Assembly: GCF_016919065.1 (NCBI RefSeq)
Contig: NZ_JAFFQA010000026.1
Coordinates: forward strand, 1-64,000
Length of the DNA stretch: 64,000 nt
DNA from: Desulfobulbus rhabdoformis
GTDB taxonomy: Bacteria > Desulfobacterota > Desulfobulbia > Desulfobulbales > Desulfobulbaceae
Direction: 5' to 3'
The notes under the pieces are model-generated. The model did no database searches, was not told the origin of the DNA, and worked only from the letters and a program-made list of their open reading frames with translations. Shown here piece after piece: positions 36,754-46,300 of this stretch (position 1 is the stretch's first letter; the number at the start of each line of letters is the position of its first letter). The position numbers and the translations under genes were made by a program.

Positions 36754-36769
36754 TGGCATATTGTTTGCT
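36754..36769 (+). promoter_or_regulatory. Sigma-54 promoter of the universal-stress gene pair
   Basis: TGGCAT-ATTGT-TTGCT matches the sigma-54 consensus with exact GG-N10-GC spacing. It lies about 88 bases upstream of the ATG at 36857 and reads away from the promoter at 36318-36333. Confidence 0.8.
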
Positions 36770-36856
36770 TTACTCTCCCTGAGTTTGTGATGCTGTCTGG
36801 CTTATGCCCACGTATTACTATCACAGGTGGTGGTCCAACATTTATCGAGAAATTCC

Positions 36857-37663
36857 ATGACACAGAAAAGCGAGCAGAGCATGAAAACCCACCAGGGGGG
36901 AAAGCAAGATGCACGGGAAGGAACCCCGCTTATTCTTATCGTCACCAAAAATGGGCGTGTGTCCGATGCGGCCATGAAGTATTCCCTTAATATTGCAGAG
37001 CGACTTGGCTACAGTCTGCTCGTAGCCTATGTCAACACCCTCCCGTTTCTTTGGGATGGAGGACGGCGGGATCGTTTTTTAGAAAAGGCTGCCAAAGAGA
37101 GTGATAGAGAGTTTCAGCAGCGGGCGTTAGGTCAAAGTATTGCGCTGAGTTCGGTCAAAGAGTATGGAAAGGTGGGCAAGGTGATCCATCGACTCTGCCA
37201 CATTGTTAAGCGAATTGACATGGTTGTCGTCGATAAAGGAGTAAACCGGGAGGAGGCTGCATCCACCTCTCCCGTGCCTATTTACTGTGTTCAGGAGAAG
37301 AGCCACTCACCTCTGCAAAAGCTCCAGTATTTTCCCAAAAAATCGCCGCTTCCCCAATGCTTTCGTGGTCGCGCCACTCAACGAAAGGCGCTGTACAGTG
37401 CGGTGTTTCTCGGGCTCTGTGTAGTGGCGCTCTATGGGGTCTTCTATGCGTACCTGGATGCCATTATGCGGGATTGCTCCAAAGGTGGGGGCTATGCCCT
37501 GCTGCCCGTAGTGGCCACCAGTGTGTTTTTTCTTGTGCAGAATGCCTTTATCGGAGCTGTCGTTGCGGGGGTTAAAGCACGCAAGGCAGAGAGCGGGACA
37601 GGCGTATTTTGTTCTCCAAGCCAAGGTCCTCGCAGGCGACCATCCCATCATGCACAGCGATAA
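36857..37663 (+). CDS. Universal-stress-like protein fused to a membrane domain
   Basis: The N-terminal part (about 20-140) resembles a UspA fold: PLILIVTKNGRVSDAAMKYSLNIAERLG, then AYVNTLPF, then a C-terminal strand VPIYCVQE. It has no clear ATP-binding Gly motif. Two hydrophobic helices follow (about 180-200 and 215-237). The start may be ATG 36857 or 36881; neither has a strong ribosome site. It lies 24 bases before a second Usp gene and behind a sigma-54 promoter, so it probably responds to the same signal as the TSUP operon. The function of the membrane part is unknown. Confidence 0.65.
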   Translation: MTQKSEQSMKTHQGGKQDAREGTPLILIVTKNGRVSDAAMKYSLNIAERLGYSLLVAYVNTLPFLWDGGRRDRFLEKAAKESDREFQQRALGQSIALSSVKEYGKVGKVIHRLCHIVKRIDMVVVDKGVNREEAASTSPVPIYCVQEKSHSPLQKLQYFPKKSPLPQCFRGRATQRKALYSAVFLGLCVVALYGVFYAYLDAIMRDCSKGGGYALLPVVATSVFFLVQNAFIGAVVAGVKARKAESGTGVFCSPSQGPRRRPSHHAQR

Positions 37664-37687
37664 TTCCTGAGAGGATAGAATCAAGCA

Positions 37688-38584
37688 ATGAAAACGATCG
37701 TAGCAGCTATTGATACCTCTGAATCCAGTCGACTCGTGTTCCGGGAAGCCCTGGTCCTGGCGGTTTCCATCCGTGCCTCGGTTGTAGCGGTTTCTGTGAC
37801 CCCCCAGTACGAGGGAAATATGAATCGTATGTGCCTGGAGAACACGGATGATCTGTTAAGTGAGCCATCACGCAAAATACTTGCGGAATCAAAAGAGTAT
37901 GCCGAGTCATTGGGGCTTGAGCTGGAGACGATCCACCGTAAGGGAAAGGCTTCCAGCGAAATACTCGCTGTGGCTCGTGAAAAAAACGCGGCGGTTATCG
38001 TCCTTGGATGTGCAAGGAGACACCAGATTGAACGCATGCTGCTGGGGCGAACAACCGCTGAGGTTATCGCCGAGAGCCCTTGTGATGTCATGCTTCTGCC
38101 AGAACAGTCAACCATACGTCTTTCCAATATAGTCGTCGGTCTCAACGAGGCTGCGGCTAACCTGAGGGTTCAGGGGCGAGCCCTGGATATTGCCAGGAGC
38201 TATGGAGGAAAGGTGACAGGGCTCTATGCCGTCTATTTGCCAACGGAGAAAGCGTTACGCTATGGAGTGATACGTGATGCCGAAGTCAATGCGAGGGGTG
38301 TGCTTAGGGCATTTGAGCAGCGTGCTCTTGAATTTGATGTGCCGGCGACCACGAAAATCAGTTGGGATCCGCCTGAAAAAGCGCTGGTCGACTACAGTAC
38401 TGCCAATGAGGTTGATATTATTGTGGTCGGGGCAGAAAATAACGCGTCTCTCCTTGAGGCATGGGGAGGGAGTTTAATTGAGCGGTTGGCCTCCTCAACC
38501 TGTTGTCCGGTTCTCATCGCCAGGTGCGTCGGGGAGTTCAGCCAGCAAAGGCGAGGGAACAGCGCTTTTGTTTTTGAAGAGTAA
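37688..38584 (+). CDS. Tandem universal stress protein
   Basis: The 298-residue protein has two UspA domains. The first (1-142) contains MKTIVAAIDTSESSRLVFREA and VLGCARRHQIERMLLGRTTAEVI, close to the ATP-binding G-x2-G-x9-G pattern. The second (about 148-285) contains NIVVGLNEA and IIVVGAENNASLLEAWGGSLIERLASST. Usp proteins accumulate under starvation and stress; direct activity is unknown. It is in an operon with the preceding membrane Usp. Confidence 0.9.
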   Translation: MKTIVAAIDTSESSRLVFREALVLAVSIRASVVAVSVTPQYEGNMNRMCLENTDDLLSEPSRKILAESKEYAESLGLELETIHRKGKASSEILAVAREKNAAVIVLGCARRHQIERMLLGRTTAEVIAESPCDVMLLPEQSTIRLSNIVVGLNEAAANLRVQGRALDIARSYGGKVTGLYAVYLPTEKALRYGVIRDAEVNARGVLRAFEQRALEFDVPATTKISWDPPEKALVDYSTANEVDIIVVGAENNASLLEAWGGSLIERLASSTCCPVLIARCVGEFSQQRRGNSAFVFEE

Positions 38585-38639
38585 GCATTCTTCTTTGTTT
38601 TATGGTACAGAGGGACTTTTTTTTGCAAAGGCCCGTACC

Positions 38640-39047
38640 ATGGCACGTTCAGTATTAACCCACGCAACCCTCGAAGACACCTCCACCTGGAAAAAGTACA
38701 GTGCAAAACTCTGCAAAACCTGCAACGCCACCTGCTGCAGTCTCGCGGTGGAAGTGCAAGCTCCCGATCTTGTCCGCATGGGACTGATGGAGTCCTTCGA
38801 ACTGGAAAGCGATTTGAAATTTTTCGCCAGAAAGTTGATGAAACAACGCCTGGTTGAACATTTTCATCATAAAAGCGGTACCTTCACCCTGGCCAGAATG
38901 GCCAATGGTGACTGCATCTATCTCGATGCAGTCACTCGCCGCTGCACCATTTACCCCAAACGTCCCGATACCTGCCGCAATCATCCCCGTATAGGCCCCC
39001 GCTCAGGCTACTGCGCCTTCATTCCCCGAGAGGCGGGGCGCAAGTAG
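38640..39047 (+). CDS. YkgJ family cysteine cluster protein
   Basis: The 135-residue protein has CKTCNATCC near residue 25-33, then DCIYLDAVTRRCTIYPKRPDTCRNHP and a last Cys in SGYCAF. This is the zinc- or iron-chelating cluster of the YkgJ/UPF0153 family, whose function is unknown. Start ATG 38640 was chosen because the cluster is complete from here and the upstream frame overlaps the usp gene. The gap from usp is 55 bases, so it may be read together with it. Confidence 0.85.
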   Translation: MARSVLTHATLEDTSTWKKYSAKLCKTCNATCCSLAVEVQAPDLVRMGLMESFELESDLKFFARKLMKQRLVEHFHHKSGTFTLARMANGDCIYLDAVTRRCTIYPKRPDTCRNHPRIGPRSGYCAFIPREAGRK

Positions 39048-39071
39048 AGTGGAGCTCGGATAACTATTTTC

Positions 39072-39096
39072 CTCAATCCGTGGGCATTCATCGGTT
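39072..39096. repeat. Intergenic repeat end
   Basis: TCAATCCGTGGGCATTCATC matches the left end of the repeat at 31502 (CATCCATGAGCATTCATCGG). No partner arm is visible; it lies between converging genes. Confidence 0.5.
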
Positions 39097-39115
39097 TGTC
39101 GGCTTCGTTGTTTGT

Positions 39116-40114
39116 TTACACATCAACTCCTTTCATTCCCTCAGGCGTATAGCGCTCCCCCTGAACCCTATACTGGCTCAGGATGGAGGCGATCTCTATG
39201 AGTTCATCCTCGGTGATTGCGATCTGTGCAGCCCCGGTATTTGCCTCAAGGTTTTCTATTTTTGTGGTTCCGGGGATGGGGATGATAGCCTCCCCCTGAG
39301 CCATGACCCAGGCCAGGGAAAGCTGGGCGAGGCTGCACCCCTTTTGTGTGGCTATGTCGGAGAGCCTCTGGGCTATCACCCTGTTGTTTTCGTACGCTTC
39401 CCCCTGGAAGCGCGGCAAGGAATTTCTGAAATCTTCAGCGACCCCTTTCTTGTGCGTCGATGCACTGAGCAGTCCCCTGCAGATGGGGCTGTAGGGAACG
39501 AAAGATATTCCCAGCTCTGCAGCCAGGGAGAGCATGCCCGCCTCCGGATCCCGTGTGAGCATGGAATACTCCGACTGGATGGCGGATAGGGGATGTTCTG
39601 CATGTGCTCTTTTCACTGTCGCCAGTGAAGGCTCGCTTATGCCAATTCCTTTCACCTTGCCTTCCTGGACAAGGCGTGCCATCTCGCCGATGGTCTCCTC
39701 AATGGGGATGGACGCATCCACACGGTGGATATAATAGAGATCGATGTAATCTGTCTTCAGTCGGAGGAGGCTCGCATCGCATGCAGCTCGCACATACGCG
39801 GGTGTGCCACAGATTTCTCTGGAGTACTCACCTTTTTTGCGGACAATACCGAACTTGGTCGCGATGACGGCTTCACCTCTCCGATCCTTGAGAGCGGAGG
39901 CGAGAAGTTGTTCATTGTGCCCGCTTCCATACATATCGGCTGTGTCAAAGAAGTTCACGCCCAGTTCCAGGGCACGGTGGATGAGGCGGCATCCTGCGGA
40001 TTCTGTTACCGGTTTTCCATAAAACTCACTGAGCCCCATACATCCCAGGCCGATGGCCGAAACGAGAATATCACTGTTCCCAAGCCTTTTTTTTTCTACC
40101 ATAGTATCAATCAT
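39116..40114 (-). CDS. Aldo/keto reductase
   Basis: A 332-residue NADPH-dependent TIM-barrel oxidoreductase of the AKR13 type. Catalytic residues are visible as DTADMYG (Asp, Tyr), ATKFG (Lys) and YIHRVD (His). The start is ATG 40114; an ATG 13 codons earlier has an ill-placed ribosome site. It is divergent from a LysR-type regulator that begins 136 bases away. Substrate unknown. Confidence 0.93.
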   Translation of the reverse strand: MIDTMVEKKRLGNSDILVSAIGLGCMGLSEFYGKPVTESAGCRLIHRALELGVNFFDTADMYGSGHNEQLLASALKDRRGEAVIATKFGIVRKKGEYSREICGTPAYVRAACDASLLRLKTDYIDLYYIHRVDASIPIEETIGEMARLVQEGKVKGIGISEPSLATVKRAHAEHPLSAIQSEYSMLTRDPEAGMLSLAAELGISFVPYSPICRGLLSASTHKKGVAEDFRNSLPRFQGEAYENNRVIAQRLSDIATQKGCSLAQLSLAWVMAQGEAIIPIPGTTKIENLEANTGAAQIAITEDELIEIASILSQYRVQGERYTPEGMKGVDV

Positions 40115-40250
40115 AGCTTTTCTCTGTGTGTAGGGTTGTTTAACCACCCTCATTCTTCCTGAGGTGGCCTTTTATGGTGAAAGTAAGAAGGGATGGGTGA
40201 TATGTGAAATATATCTTTTATACTTGTTTGAGATGTTTTAAATATCAGAT

Positions 40251-41141
40251 ATGGAAACAAGACATTTAAAGTACTTTGTGGCAGTGGCCGAGGAACTCCA
40301 TTTTGGCAGGGCTGCCAAGCGACTTCATATCTCGCAGCCACCACTGAGTCAGCAGATTATGAAGTTTGAAGACGAGTTGGGGGTGGTTCTCTTTCTGCGT
40401 GATAAACGCTCCGTTGCCCTGACACCGGCGGGGAAGGTCCTTCTTCACGATGCTCGGCGTATTCTCCGGGAGATGGAAAGGGTGAAAGATAACCTGAAGG
40501 CCACAGTGGCCGGAACCGGAGGCAGCTTCGAGCTTGGTTATATTGCTCCTGCCCTGGATACTCCATTGGTCGAAGCAATAAAGCAGTTTAAACTCAGGTA
40601 CCCCGGAGTACGATTGGGATTGACGGAGATGTCGACCGACAGGCAACTGGAAGCCCTGCAAAGAGGTGAGCTGGATGCGGCCGTTGTCAGACTTTTCGGG
40701 CATGATATCCGGGGGCTGTGCTCCAAAGAATTTCACAGAGAGTCCTACGCCCTTATCCTTCCTGCAGGCCACCGGCTGGCAGAGTCCAAAAGCGTAACAG
40801 TGGCAGAGCTTGCTGGCGAAGAGATGATTTTTTTTCCTCGAAAGGCGCAGCCGCAACTCTACGATACATGGATGCGTCTTTTTAACCGGTATGGACTGAC
40901 CCCCCAAATAGTTCAGGAGGCCACAACCAAAGCAGCTTCTCTGGCGTTGGTTGCGGCGGGGATAGGCATCTCGATAGTGCCGGAAAGTCTTGTTCGCAGG
41001 GCTCCGCGGGAGGTGTTGTTTAAAAAACTGAGAGGTGACATCCCTTCCCTGGAATTTCATTGTGTCTACAACGGGTCTCTCTCCCACGCTGCTCGGGATA
41101 ATTTTTTTCAGGTAGCGGAGGCTCTGCTCCTGAATCCGTGA
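40251..41141 (+). CDS. LysR family transcriptional regulator
   Basis: The 296-residue protein has the N-terminal winged helix (LKYFVAVAEELHFGRAAKRLHISQPPLSQQI) and an effector domain with two Rossmann-like lobes (about 90-290). It is transcribed divergently from the aldo/keto reductase, the standard arrangement for a LysR regulator and its target. The intergenic region 40115-40250 is AT-rich and probably holds its binding site. Confidence 0.94.
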   Translation: METRHLKYFVAVAEELHFGRAAKRLHISQPPLSQQIMKFEDELGVVLFLRDKRSVALTPAGKVLLHDARRILREMERVKDNLKATVAGTGGSFELGYIAPALDTPLVEAIKQFKLRYPGVRLGLTEMSTDRQLEALQRGELDAAVVRLFGHDIRGLCSKEFHRESYALILPAGHRLAESKSVTVAELAGEEMIFFPRKAQPQLYDTWMRLFNRYGLTPQIVQEATTKAASLALVAAGIGISIVPESLVRRAPREVLFKKLRGDIPSLEFHCVYNGSLSHAARDNFFQVAEALLLNP

Positions 41142-41150
41142 GCACGGCGC
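41130..41150. repeat. Intergenic repeat end
   Basis: CCTGAATCCGTGAGCACGGC overlaps the stop of the LysR-type gene (TGA within CGTGAG). It is the CTGAATCCGTGAG terminus of the palindromic family. Confidence 0.5.
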
Positions 41151-41284
41151 AAAGGCTCATCTGCCAGCTGGTTTATTCTTCTTGTTCCCTTTGTTCCGCT
41201 TGATCATTTTGAGGGGCTTGTTCAAGGGGCTTGCTGCATTTTCTCCTTGCCAAAATAGAGCAAACAGTGGCATGTTGTCACATT

Positions 41285-41845
41285 ATGCATATCTCGCACA
41301 AAAAGAAAGAAGAGGGCTGTTTGGCCGATATCGTGATCCTGGGGTGTGGTAACATCCTGCTTGGTGATGATGGATTTGGACCGGCAGTGATTGCTCGCCT
41401 GGAGCAGGAACAACTTCCCAGGAGCGTCCTGTTGGTGGATGTGGGCACCTCTGTACGAGAATGGTTGCTGGATTATCTCATGGCACCCGAGTTGCGTCCC
41501 AGCCTGCTTTTTATTGTGGATGCCACCTATCAACAAAAGCAAGCTCCTGGATCGCTGGTCACCTGTCGACCGGCCGAGTTGCCACTGTCCAAGGTGCATG
41601 ACTTTTCGCTGCATCAGTTTCCCACGGTGAACCTGCTGGTGGAGCTTGAGCAGGAAACAGGCATTCGGGTGGAGCTGGTGTTGGCCCAGGCAAACACTGT
41701 CCCCGAGGAGATAGCTCCCGGACTCACGCCTGCCATGGAGCATGCCACAGCGCTGGCCTCTGCAATGATACTTAAACAAATTAACGAATATGTCACCCCT
41801 TTTTCCTCCGGCACAGTGGTTGCCTCCCTGGAGAATGTTTCATGA
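41285..41845 (+). CDS. [NiFe] hydrogenase maturation protease
   Basis: The 186-residue endopeptidase removes the C-terminal tail of the hydrogenase large subunit after nickel insertion. The family signatures are GCGNILLGDDGFGP (nickel-binding Asp/Glu region), LLVDVGT and the second acidic site FIVDATYQ. It is closest to the coenzyme-F420-type proteases (FrhD/VhuD-like). It is the first gene of the hydrogenase operon and overlaps the next gene as ATGA. Its presence fits the 25-residue tail on MvhA. ATG 41285 is the best start; a clear ribosome site is absent. Confidence 0.88.
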   Translation: MHISHKKKEEGCLADIVILGCGNILLGDDGFGPAVIARLEQEQLPRSVLLVDVGTSVREWLLDYLMAPELRPSLLFIVDATYQQKQAPGSLVTCRPAELPLSKVHDFSLHQFPTVNLLVELEQETGIRVELVLAQANTVPEEIAPGLTPAMEHATALASAMILKQINEYVTPFSSGTVVASLENVS

Positions 41846-43314
41846 TTTATGAGGCCAAGGTCAATGATTTGGCAAGCGAGTTTGGTGTGCATCGCAATAC
41901 CATTCGCAACTGGATCAATTCCGGCGTGTTGCCAGCCCAGGAAGGGCCAGGTCGGCGCTACCTTATTCAGTATGAAGATTACAAACGGCTTTGTGATAAG
42001 TATGGGCGTGAACCTCGGATCTCCCCAGACCCGGGCGCTGCCGGTGAAATCGCACAGCCCGTTAACGAGAACGTGCCCAAGGCAGTCCGCCTGGAATCCA
42101 AAAAAAATCCTTTTTACTCCGCCCCCAATTTAGCCGATATCTGCCTGACCTGTGGCTCCTGTGCCGGTGCCTGCCCCATCTCGGGTGTTGATGATCTTGA
42201 TCCCCGTAAGATCATCCGCATGGCCTTTTTCGGCATGGAAGAAGAGTTGATCGAGAGTGACTGGCCCTGGAAATGTACCATGTGCGGCAAGTGCGAGGTG
42301 GTTTGCCCGATGAATGTGGAGATCGTGCAACTCATTCGCCGTATTCGTGGTCAGCGCGATCGCGACAAGGTTCCGGTGGCCATTCAGAAAGGGGTGATAA
42401 CCTGCCTTGAAAAGGGCAACAACCTGGGCATCCCAAAAGATGATTTTCTCGCCCTGATCAAAGAGCTTGGACAGGAACTCGCAGAAGACTGCTGCCCGGG
42501 CTTTGCGACACCCATCGATGTACGTGGTGCCCGTCTGTTGGTGACGGTGAACTCCAAGCAGCCCTTTGCTGAACCAGAGAGTCTGACCTGGTGGTGGAAG
42601 ATATTCTATGCTGCCGGTGAATCCTGGACCATCTCTTCCGAGTATTGGGAAGGGGTCAACTGGGCCCTGCATTCCGGTGACTACAGCGCCATGCGCACCA
42701 TTGTCAAACGCATCATCGATAATATTGAGCGACTCAACTGCAAGGCCCTGCTGCTGCCCGAGTGCGGGCATGCCTACTATGCCACCCGTTACGCGCTTGA
42801 ACGCTGGTTTCCTGAATCGTTACAGCAGTTTAAAATCTACACCGTTTTTGACCTGCTCCTGGAGTATGTGAACCAGCGGCGGATTACCCTTGATCCCTCC
42901 AAAAACACCAAGCTGGTCACCTTTCACGATTCCTGCAATTATGGGCGCAAATCCCTGAAAACCTTTGGGCATGGCTATTTTGACGAAGCCCGCACTCTGA
43001 CACGGGCCTGTTGCCCCAGCTATGTGGATCTGGTGCCGGATCGGGAAGAAAACTACTGCTGCGGTGCCGGTGGCGGTGCCTGGGCAAGCCCCTTTGGTGC
43101 CGAACGGGTTTTTCACGGGCGGATGAAAGCGCGCCAGATCAGTACCTCGGGGGCCAAGGTTGTGGTGACCGCCTGCCAGAACTGTCGCGATCAGCTTCAG
43201 GTCTCCTTGAAGCGCGAATTTAATTTGAATGTCGATGTCTGCTTTTTGTGGGAACTGGTGGCAAAGTCATTGGTGATGCCCAAGCGTATCGTAGGAGAGG
43301 TGCAGCATGGCTGA
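41842..43314 (+). CDS. HdrD/DsrK-like iron-sulfur protein with N-terminal helix-turn-helix
   Basis: Residues 1-58 form an excisionase/MerR-type helix-turn-helix (VNDLASEFGVHRNTIRNWI, then GRRYLIQYEDYKRL). The rest matches the HdrC-HdrD/DsrK class: two 4Fe-4S motifs (C101-x2-C104-x2-C107-x3-C111 and C145-x2-C148-x2-C151-x3-C155) and one intact CCG domain (C365, C406-C407-G, C445-x2-C448). A first CCG-like region (about 215-320) has lost most Cys. Enzymatically it could transfer electrons to a disulfide or a carrier. The DNA-binding head in one continuous frame is unusual. Start ATG 41842 overlaps the protease gene. Confidence 0.9.
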   Translation: MIYEAKVNDLASEFGVHRNTIRNWINSGVLPAQEGPGRRYLIQYEDYKRLCDKYGREPRISPDPGAAGEIAQPVNENVPKAVRLESKKNPFYSAPNLADICLTCGSCAGACPISGVDDLDPRKIIRMAFFGMEEELIESDWPWKCTMCGKCEVVCPMNVEIVQLIRRIRGQRDRDKVPVAIQKGVITCLEKGNNLGIPKDDFLALIKELGQELAEDCCPGFATPIDVRGARLLVTVNSKQPFAEPESLTWWWKIFYAAGESWTISSEYWEGVNWALHSGDYSAMRTIVKRIIDNIERLNCKALLLPECGHAYYATRYALERWFPESLQQFKIYTVFDLLLEYVNQRRITLDPSKNTKLVTFHDSCNYGRKSLKTFGHGYFDEARTLTRACCPSYVDLVPDREENYCCGAGGGAWASPFGAERVFHGRMKARQISTSGAKVVVTACQNCRDQLQVSLKREFNLNVDVCFLWELVAKSLVMPKRIVGEVQHG

Positions 43315-46300
43315 TCAATCCATGAACGGATCCGTGTTGGTGGTGGGGGGCGGTATCTCCGGAATGCAGGCCGCGCTCGACCTGGCGGATTCTGGATTTT
43401 TTGTTTACCTGGTGGAAAAGTCAGGGGCCATTGGTGGTTCCATGCCCCAGTTCAACAAGGTCTTTCCCACCAATGACTGCTCGATGTGTATTATCGCGCC
43501 CAAGCTGGTTGAGTGCGGTCGGCACCCCAATATCCGCATCATGACGCTGTCGACCGTGCAGGATGTTACCGGTACCGCAGGCAATTTTACCGTTCGTGTT
43601 ATCGAGCATCCTCGCTATGTGGACATGGATAAATGCATTGCCTGCGGCCAGTGTACCAGTGTCTGCCCTAAAAGCGTGGATGACTCTTTCAATTCCAACA
43701 TTGCCAAGCGAAAGGCAATCTATATCAAGTACCCGCAGGCGGTCCCTCTGAAATATCAGATCGATCCCACATCCTGCCTCCATCTCAAAAATCCGACCAA
43801 ATGCGGGGCCTGCGCTGAAATCTGTCCTCCGGGTGCCATTGATTTCAATGACCGTGAACGAGAACACATCATTCAGGTGGGCTCGGTGGTCATGGCCCTT
43901 GGTTTTCAGACCTTTGATCCGGCCAAGTCCAAGATCTGGGGCTATGGCGTCTATCCCAATGTGATCACCTCGCTCCAGTTTGAGCGCTATCTCTCTCCGG
44001 ATGGCCCCACCGATGGTCAGCTCTCCCGGCCTTCGGATAAAAAGCCTGTGAAAAAGGTGGCCTTTCTGCAGTGTATTGGCAGTCGGGATAAAAACCGGTG
44101 CAATAACGAGTACTGTTCCACGGTCTGCTGTATGTACGCCATTAAAGAGGCGATGACGATCAAGGAGAGTAATCCCGATCTTGAGGTGACCATCTTCTAC
44201 ATGGATATGCGGACTCCGGGCAAGGAGTTCGATCGCTATCTTGAGCGGGCCAAAAACGAATATGGCGTTCGGTTTATACGTTCCCGCATTCACGGGGTTG
44301 AGCCCAAGGGGACCAAGGGAGATTTGCGGCTGCATTACATCAGTGGCCAGGGCCAGCAGGTTGAGGAGGTCGTTGATTTGGTCGTGCTTTCCGTTGGCCT
44401 GGAGACTCCGGAATCCATGGTGCGCCTGGCCGAACGTATCGGCATTCACATGACCCCGGATCGTTTTGCCTCTATCTCCGCCTTCATGCCGGTACATACC
44501 TCGAAAAAAGGCGTTTACACCTGTGGGGCCTTTAACGGTCCGCGTGATATCCCCCAGTCGGTGACCGGTGGTTCGGCTGCGGCTGCCTCGGTTTCGGCGC
44601 TGCTCACCTCGGTGCGCCACACCCAGACGCGTTCTCTCTTGCCGCCGGTGGAGCAGGATGTAGGTGGTGAGGAACCACGTATCGGTGTTTTTGTCTGCCA
44701 CTGCGGCACCAATATCGCCGGTGTGGTGGATGTAGAAGAGCTGGCCGAGTATGCCGCCACTCTGCCGCAGGTCGTCCATGTGGCCCGTAACCTTTTTACC
44801 TGTGCCCAGGATACCCAGGACCGTATTGTGCAGGAAATTCGGGATAAACGGCTCAACCGCATCGTTGTCGCCGCCTGCACGCCAAGGACCCATGAACCGC
44901 TTTTTCGTAAGACGCTGAAATCCGCCGGGATTAATGAGTACCTCATTGAGATGGCCAATATTCGCAATCAGAACTCCTGGGTCCATAATCAAGAACCCGA
45001 GGTGGCGACGCAAAAGGCCAAGGATCTGGTGCGCATGGCCGTGGTCAAGGTGCAGACCCAGGTCGCCCGGAAAGCCATTCGTCTCCCCATTGCCCCCTCG
45101 GTGCTGATTATCGGTGGCGGTGTGGCTGGAATGACCGCAGCGCTTAACCTGGCGGAACAGGGATTTCAGGTACACTTGATAGAGAAAACTACCCAGTTGG
45201 GCGGCAATGCCCTCCATCTCTTTCAGACCTGGAATGGCGAGCATGTGCCCAGGTACATCAGTGAGCTTAAGGAAAATGTGCAGCAGCATCCCTTGATTGA
45301 GGTGGCCTACACCAGTACGGTGCTCTCAGTGGATGGTCATGTGGGGAATTTTTCCAGCACCATTCGCACCGGCTCCAGTCGGAAGCGGGTGATTAATCAC
45401 GGCGCGGTGATCATCACCACCGGAGCAAAACGTTATATCCCCGAAGAGTTTGAGTACGGCAAGATCCCCAAGGTGGTGGCCTCCATCGAGTTTGACAAGC
45501 TGCACATGCATAATGAGACCCGGGTGGCCAACGGCAAGTCATTTGTGTTTATCCAGTGCGTGGGCTCGCGTAACGAGGAACGACCCTACTGTTCCAAATC
45601 CTGTTGCACTCATTCCATTCAGAGCGCGATCAAGCTGAAGAAAGAGGCTCCCTCGCGGCAAATATACATTCTCTACCGAGAGATACGTACCTATGGCCAG
45701 CGTGAGCGCATCTATAATCAGGCCCGCGAGCTGGGGATCGTTTTTATCAATTATGAGATGCATGGCCCCCCCAAGGTGAAAAAGGATGGGAAAGGGGTGC
45801 TGGTCGAGGTTTGGGATCATGTGCTCCACCGCCCACTTGAGATCAAGGCCGATGTGGTAATTCTGGCGGCGGCCACCCTGGCCAGCCCGGATGCGATGAA
45901 CCTCGGGAATCTCTTTAAGATACCGCTCAACAGTGACGGTTTTTTCCAGGAGGCGCATGTCAAGCTGCGCCCGGTGGAGTTTAACGTGGATGGTGTTTTT
46001 GTTGCCGGGCTTGCCCACTATCCCAAACCCCTTGAAGAATCCATCTCCCAGGCCCTGGCCGCCGCGGCCAAAGCCGGTCGTCTGCTGGCCCGGAAAGAGA
46101 TCAGCCTGGAGCCCAATACCGCCCTGGTTGACCCGGTGAACTGCGATGGTTGCGCCCTTTGCATAGAGGTCTGTCCCTATCAGGCCATCACCCTGGTGGA
46201 GTATGAAGATGAAGAGGGCACTCCCTTGAAAACGGTCAACATCGACCCGGTTCTCTGTAAGGGGTGTGGCATCTGTCAGGGAACCTGTCCCAAGCGGGGT

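Noticed and set aside
43421..45289. A 622-residue open frame antisense to hdrA
   Set aside because: It is the shadow of a long, conserved gene; composition is His/Arg-rich and unlike a protein family.
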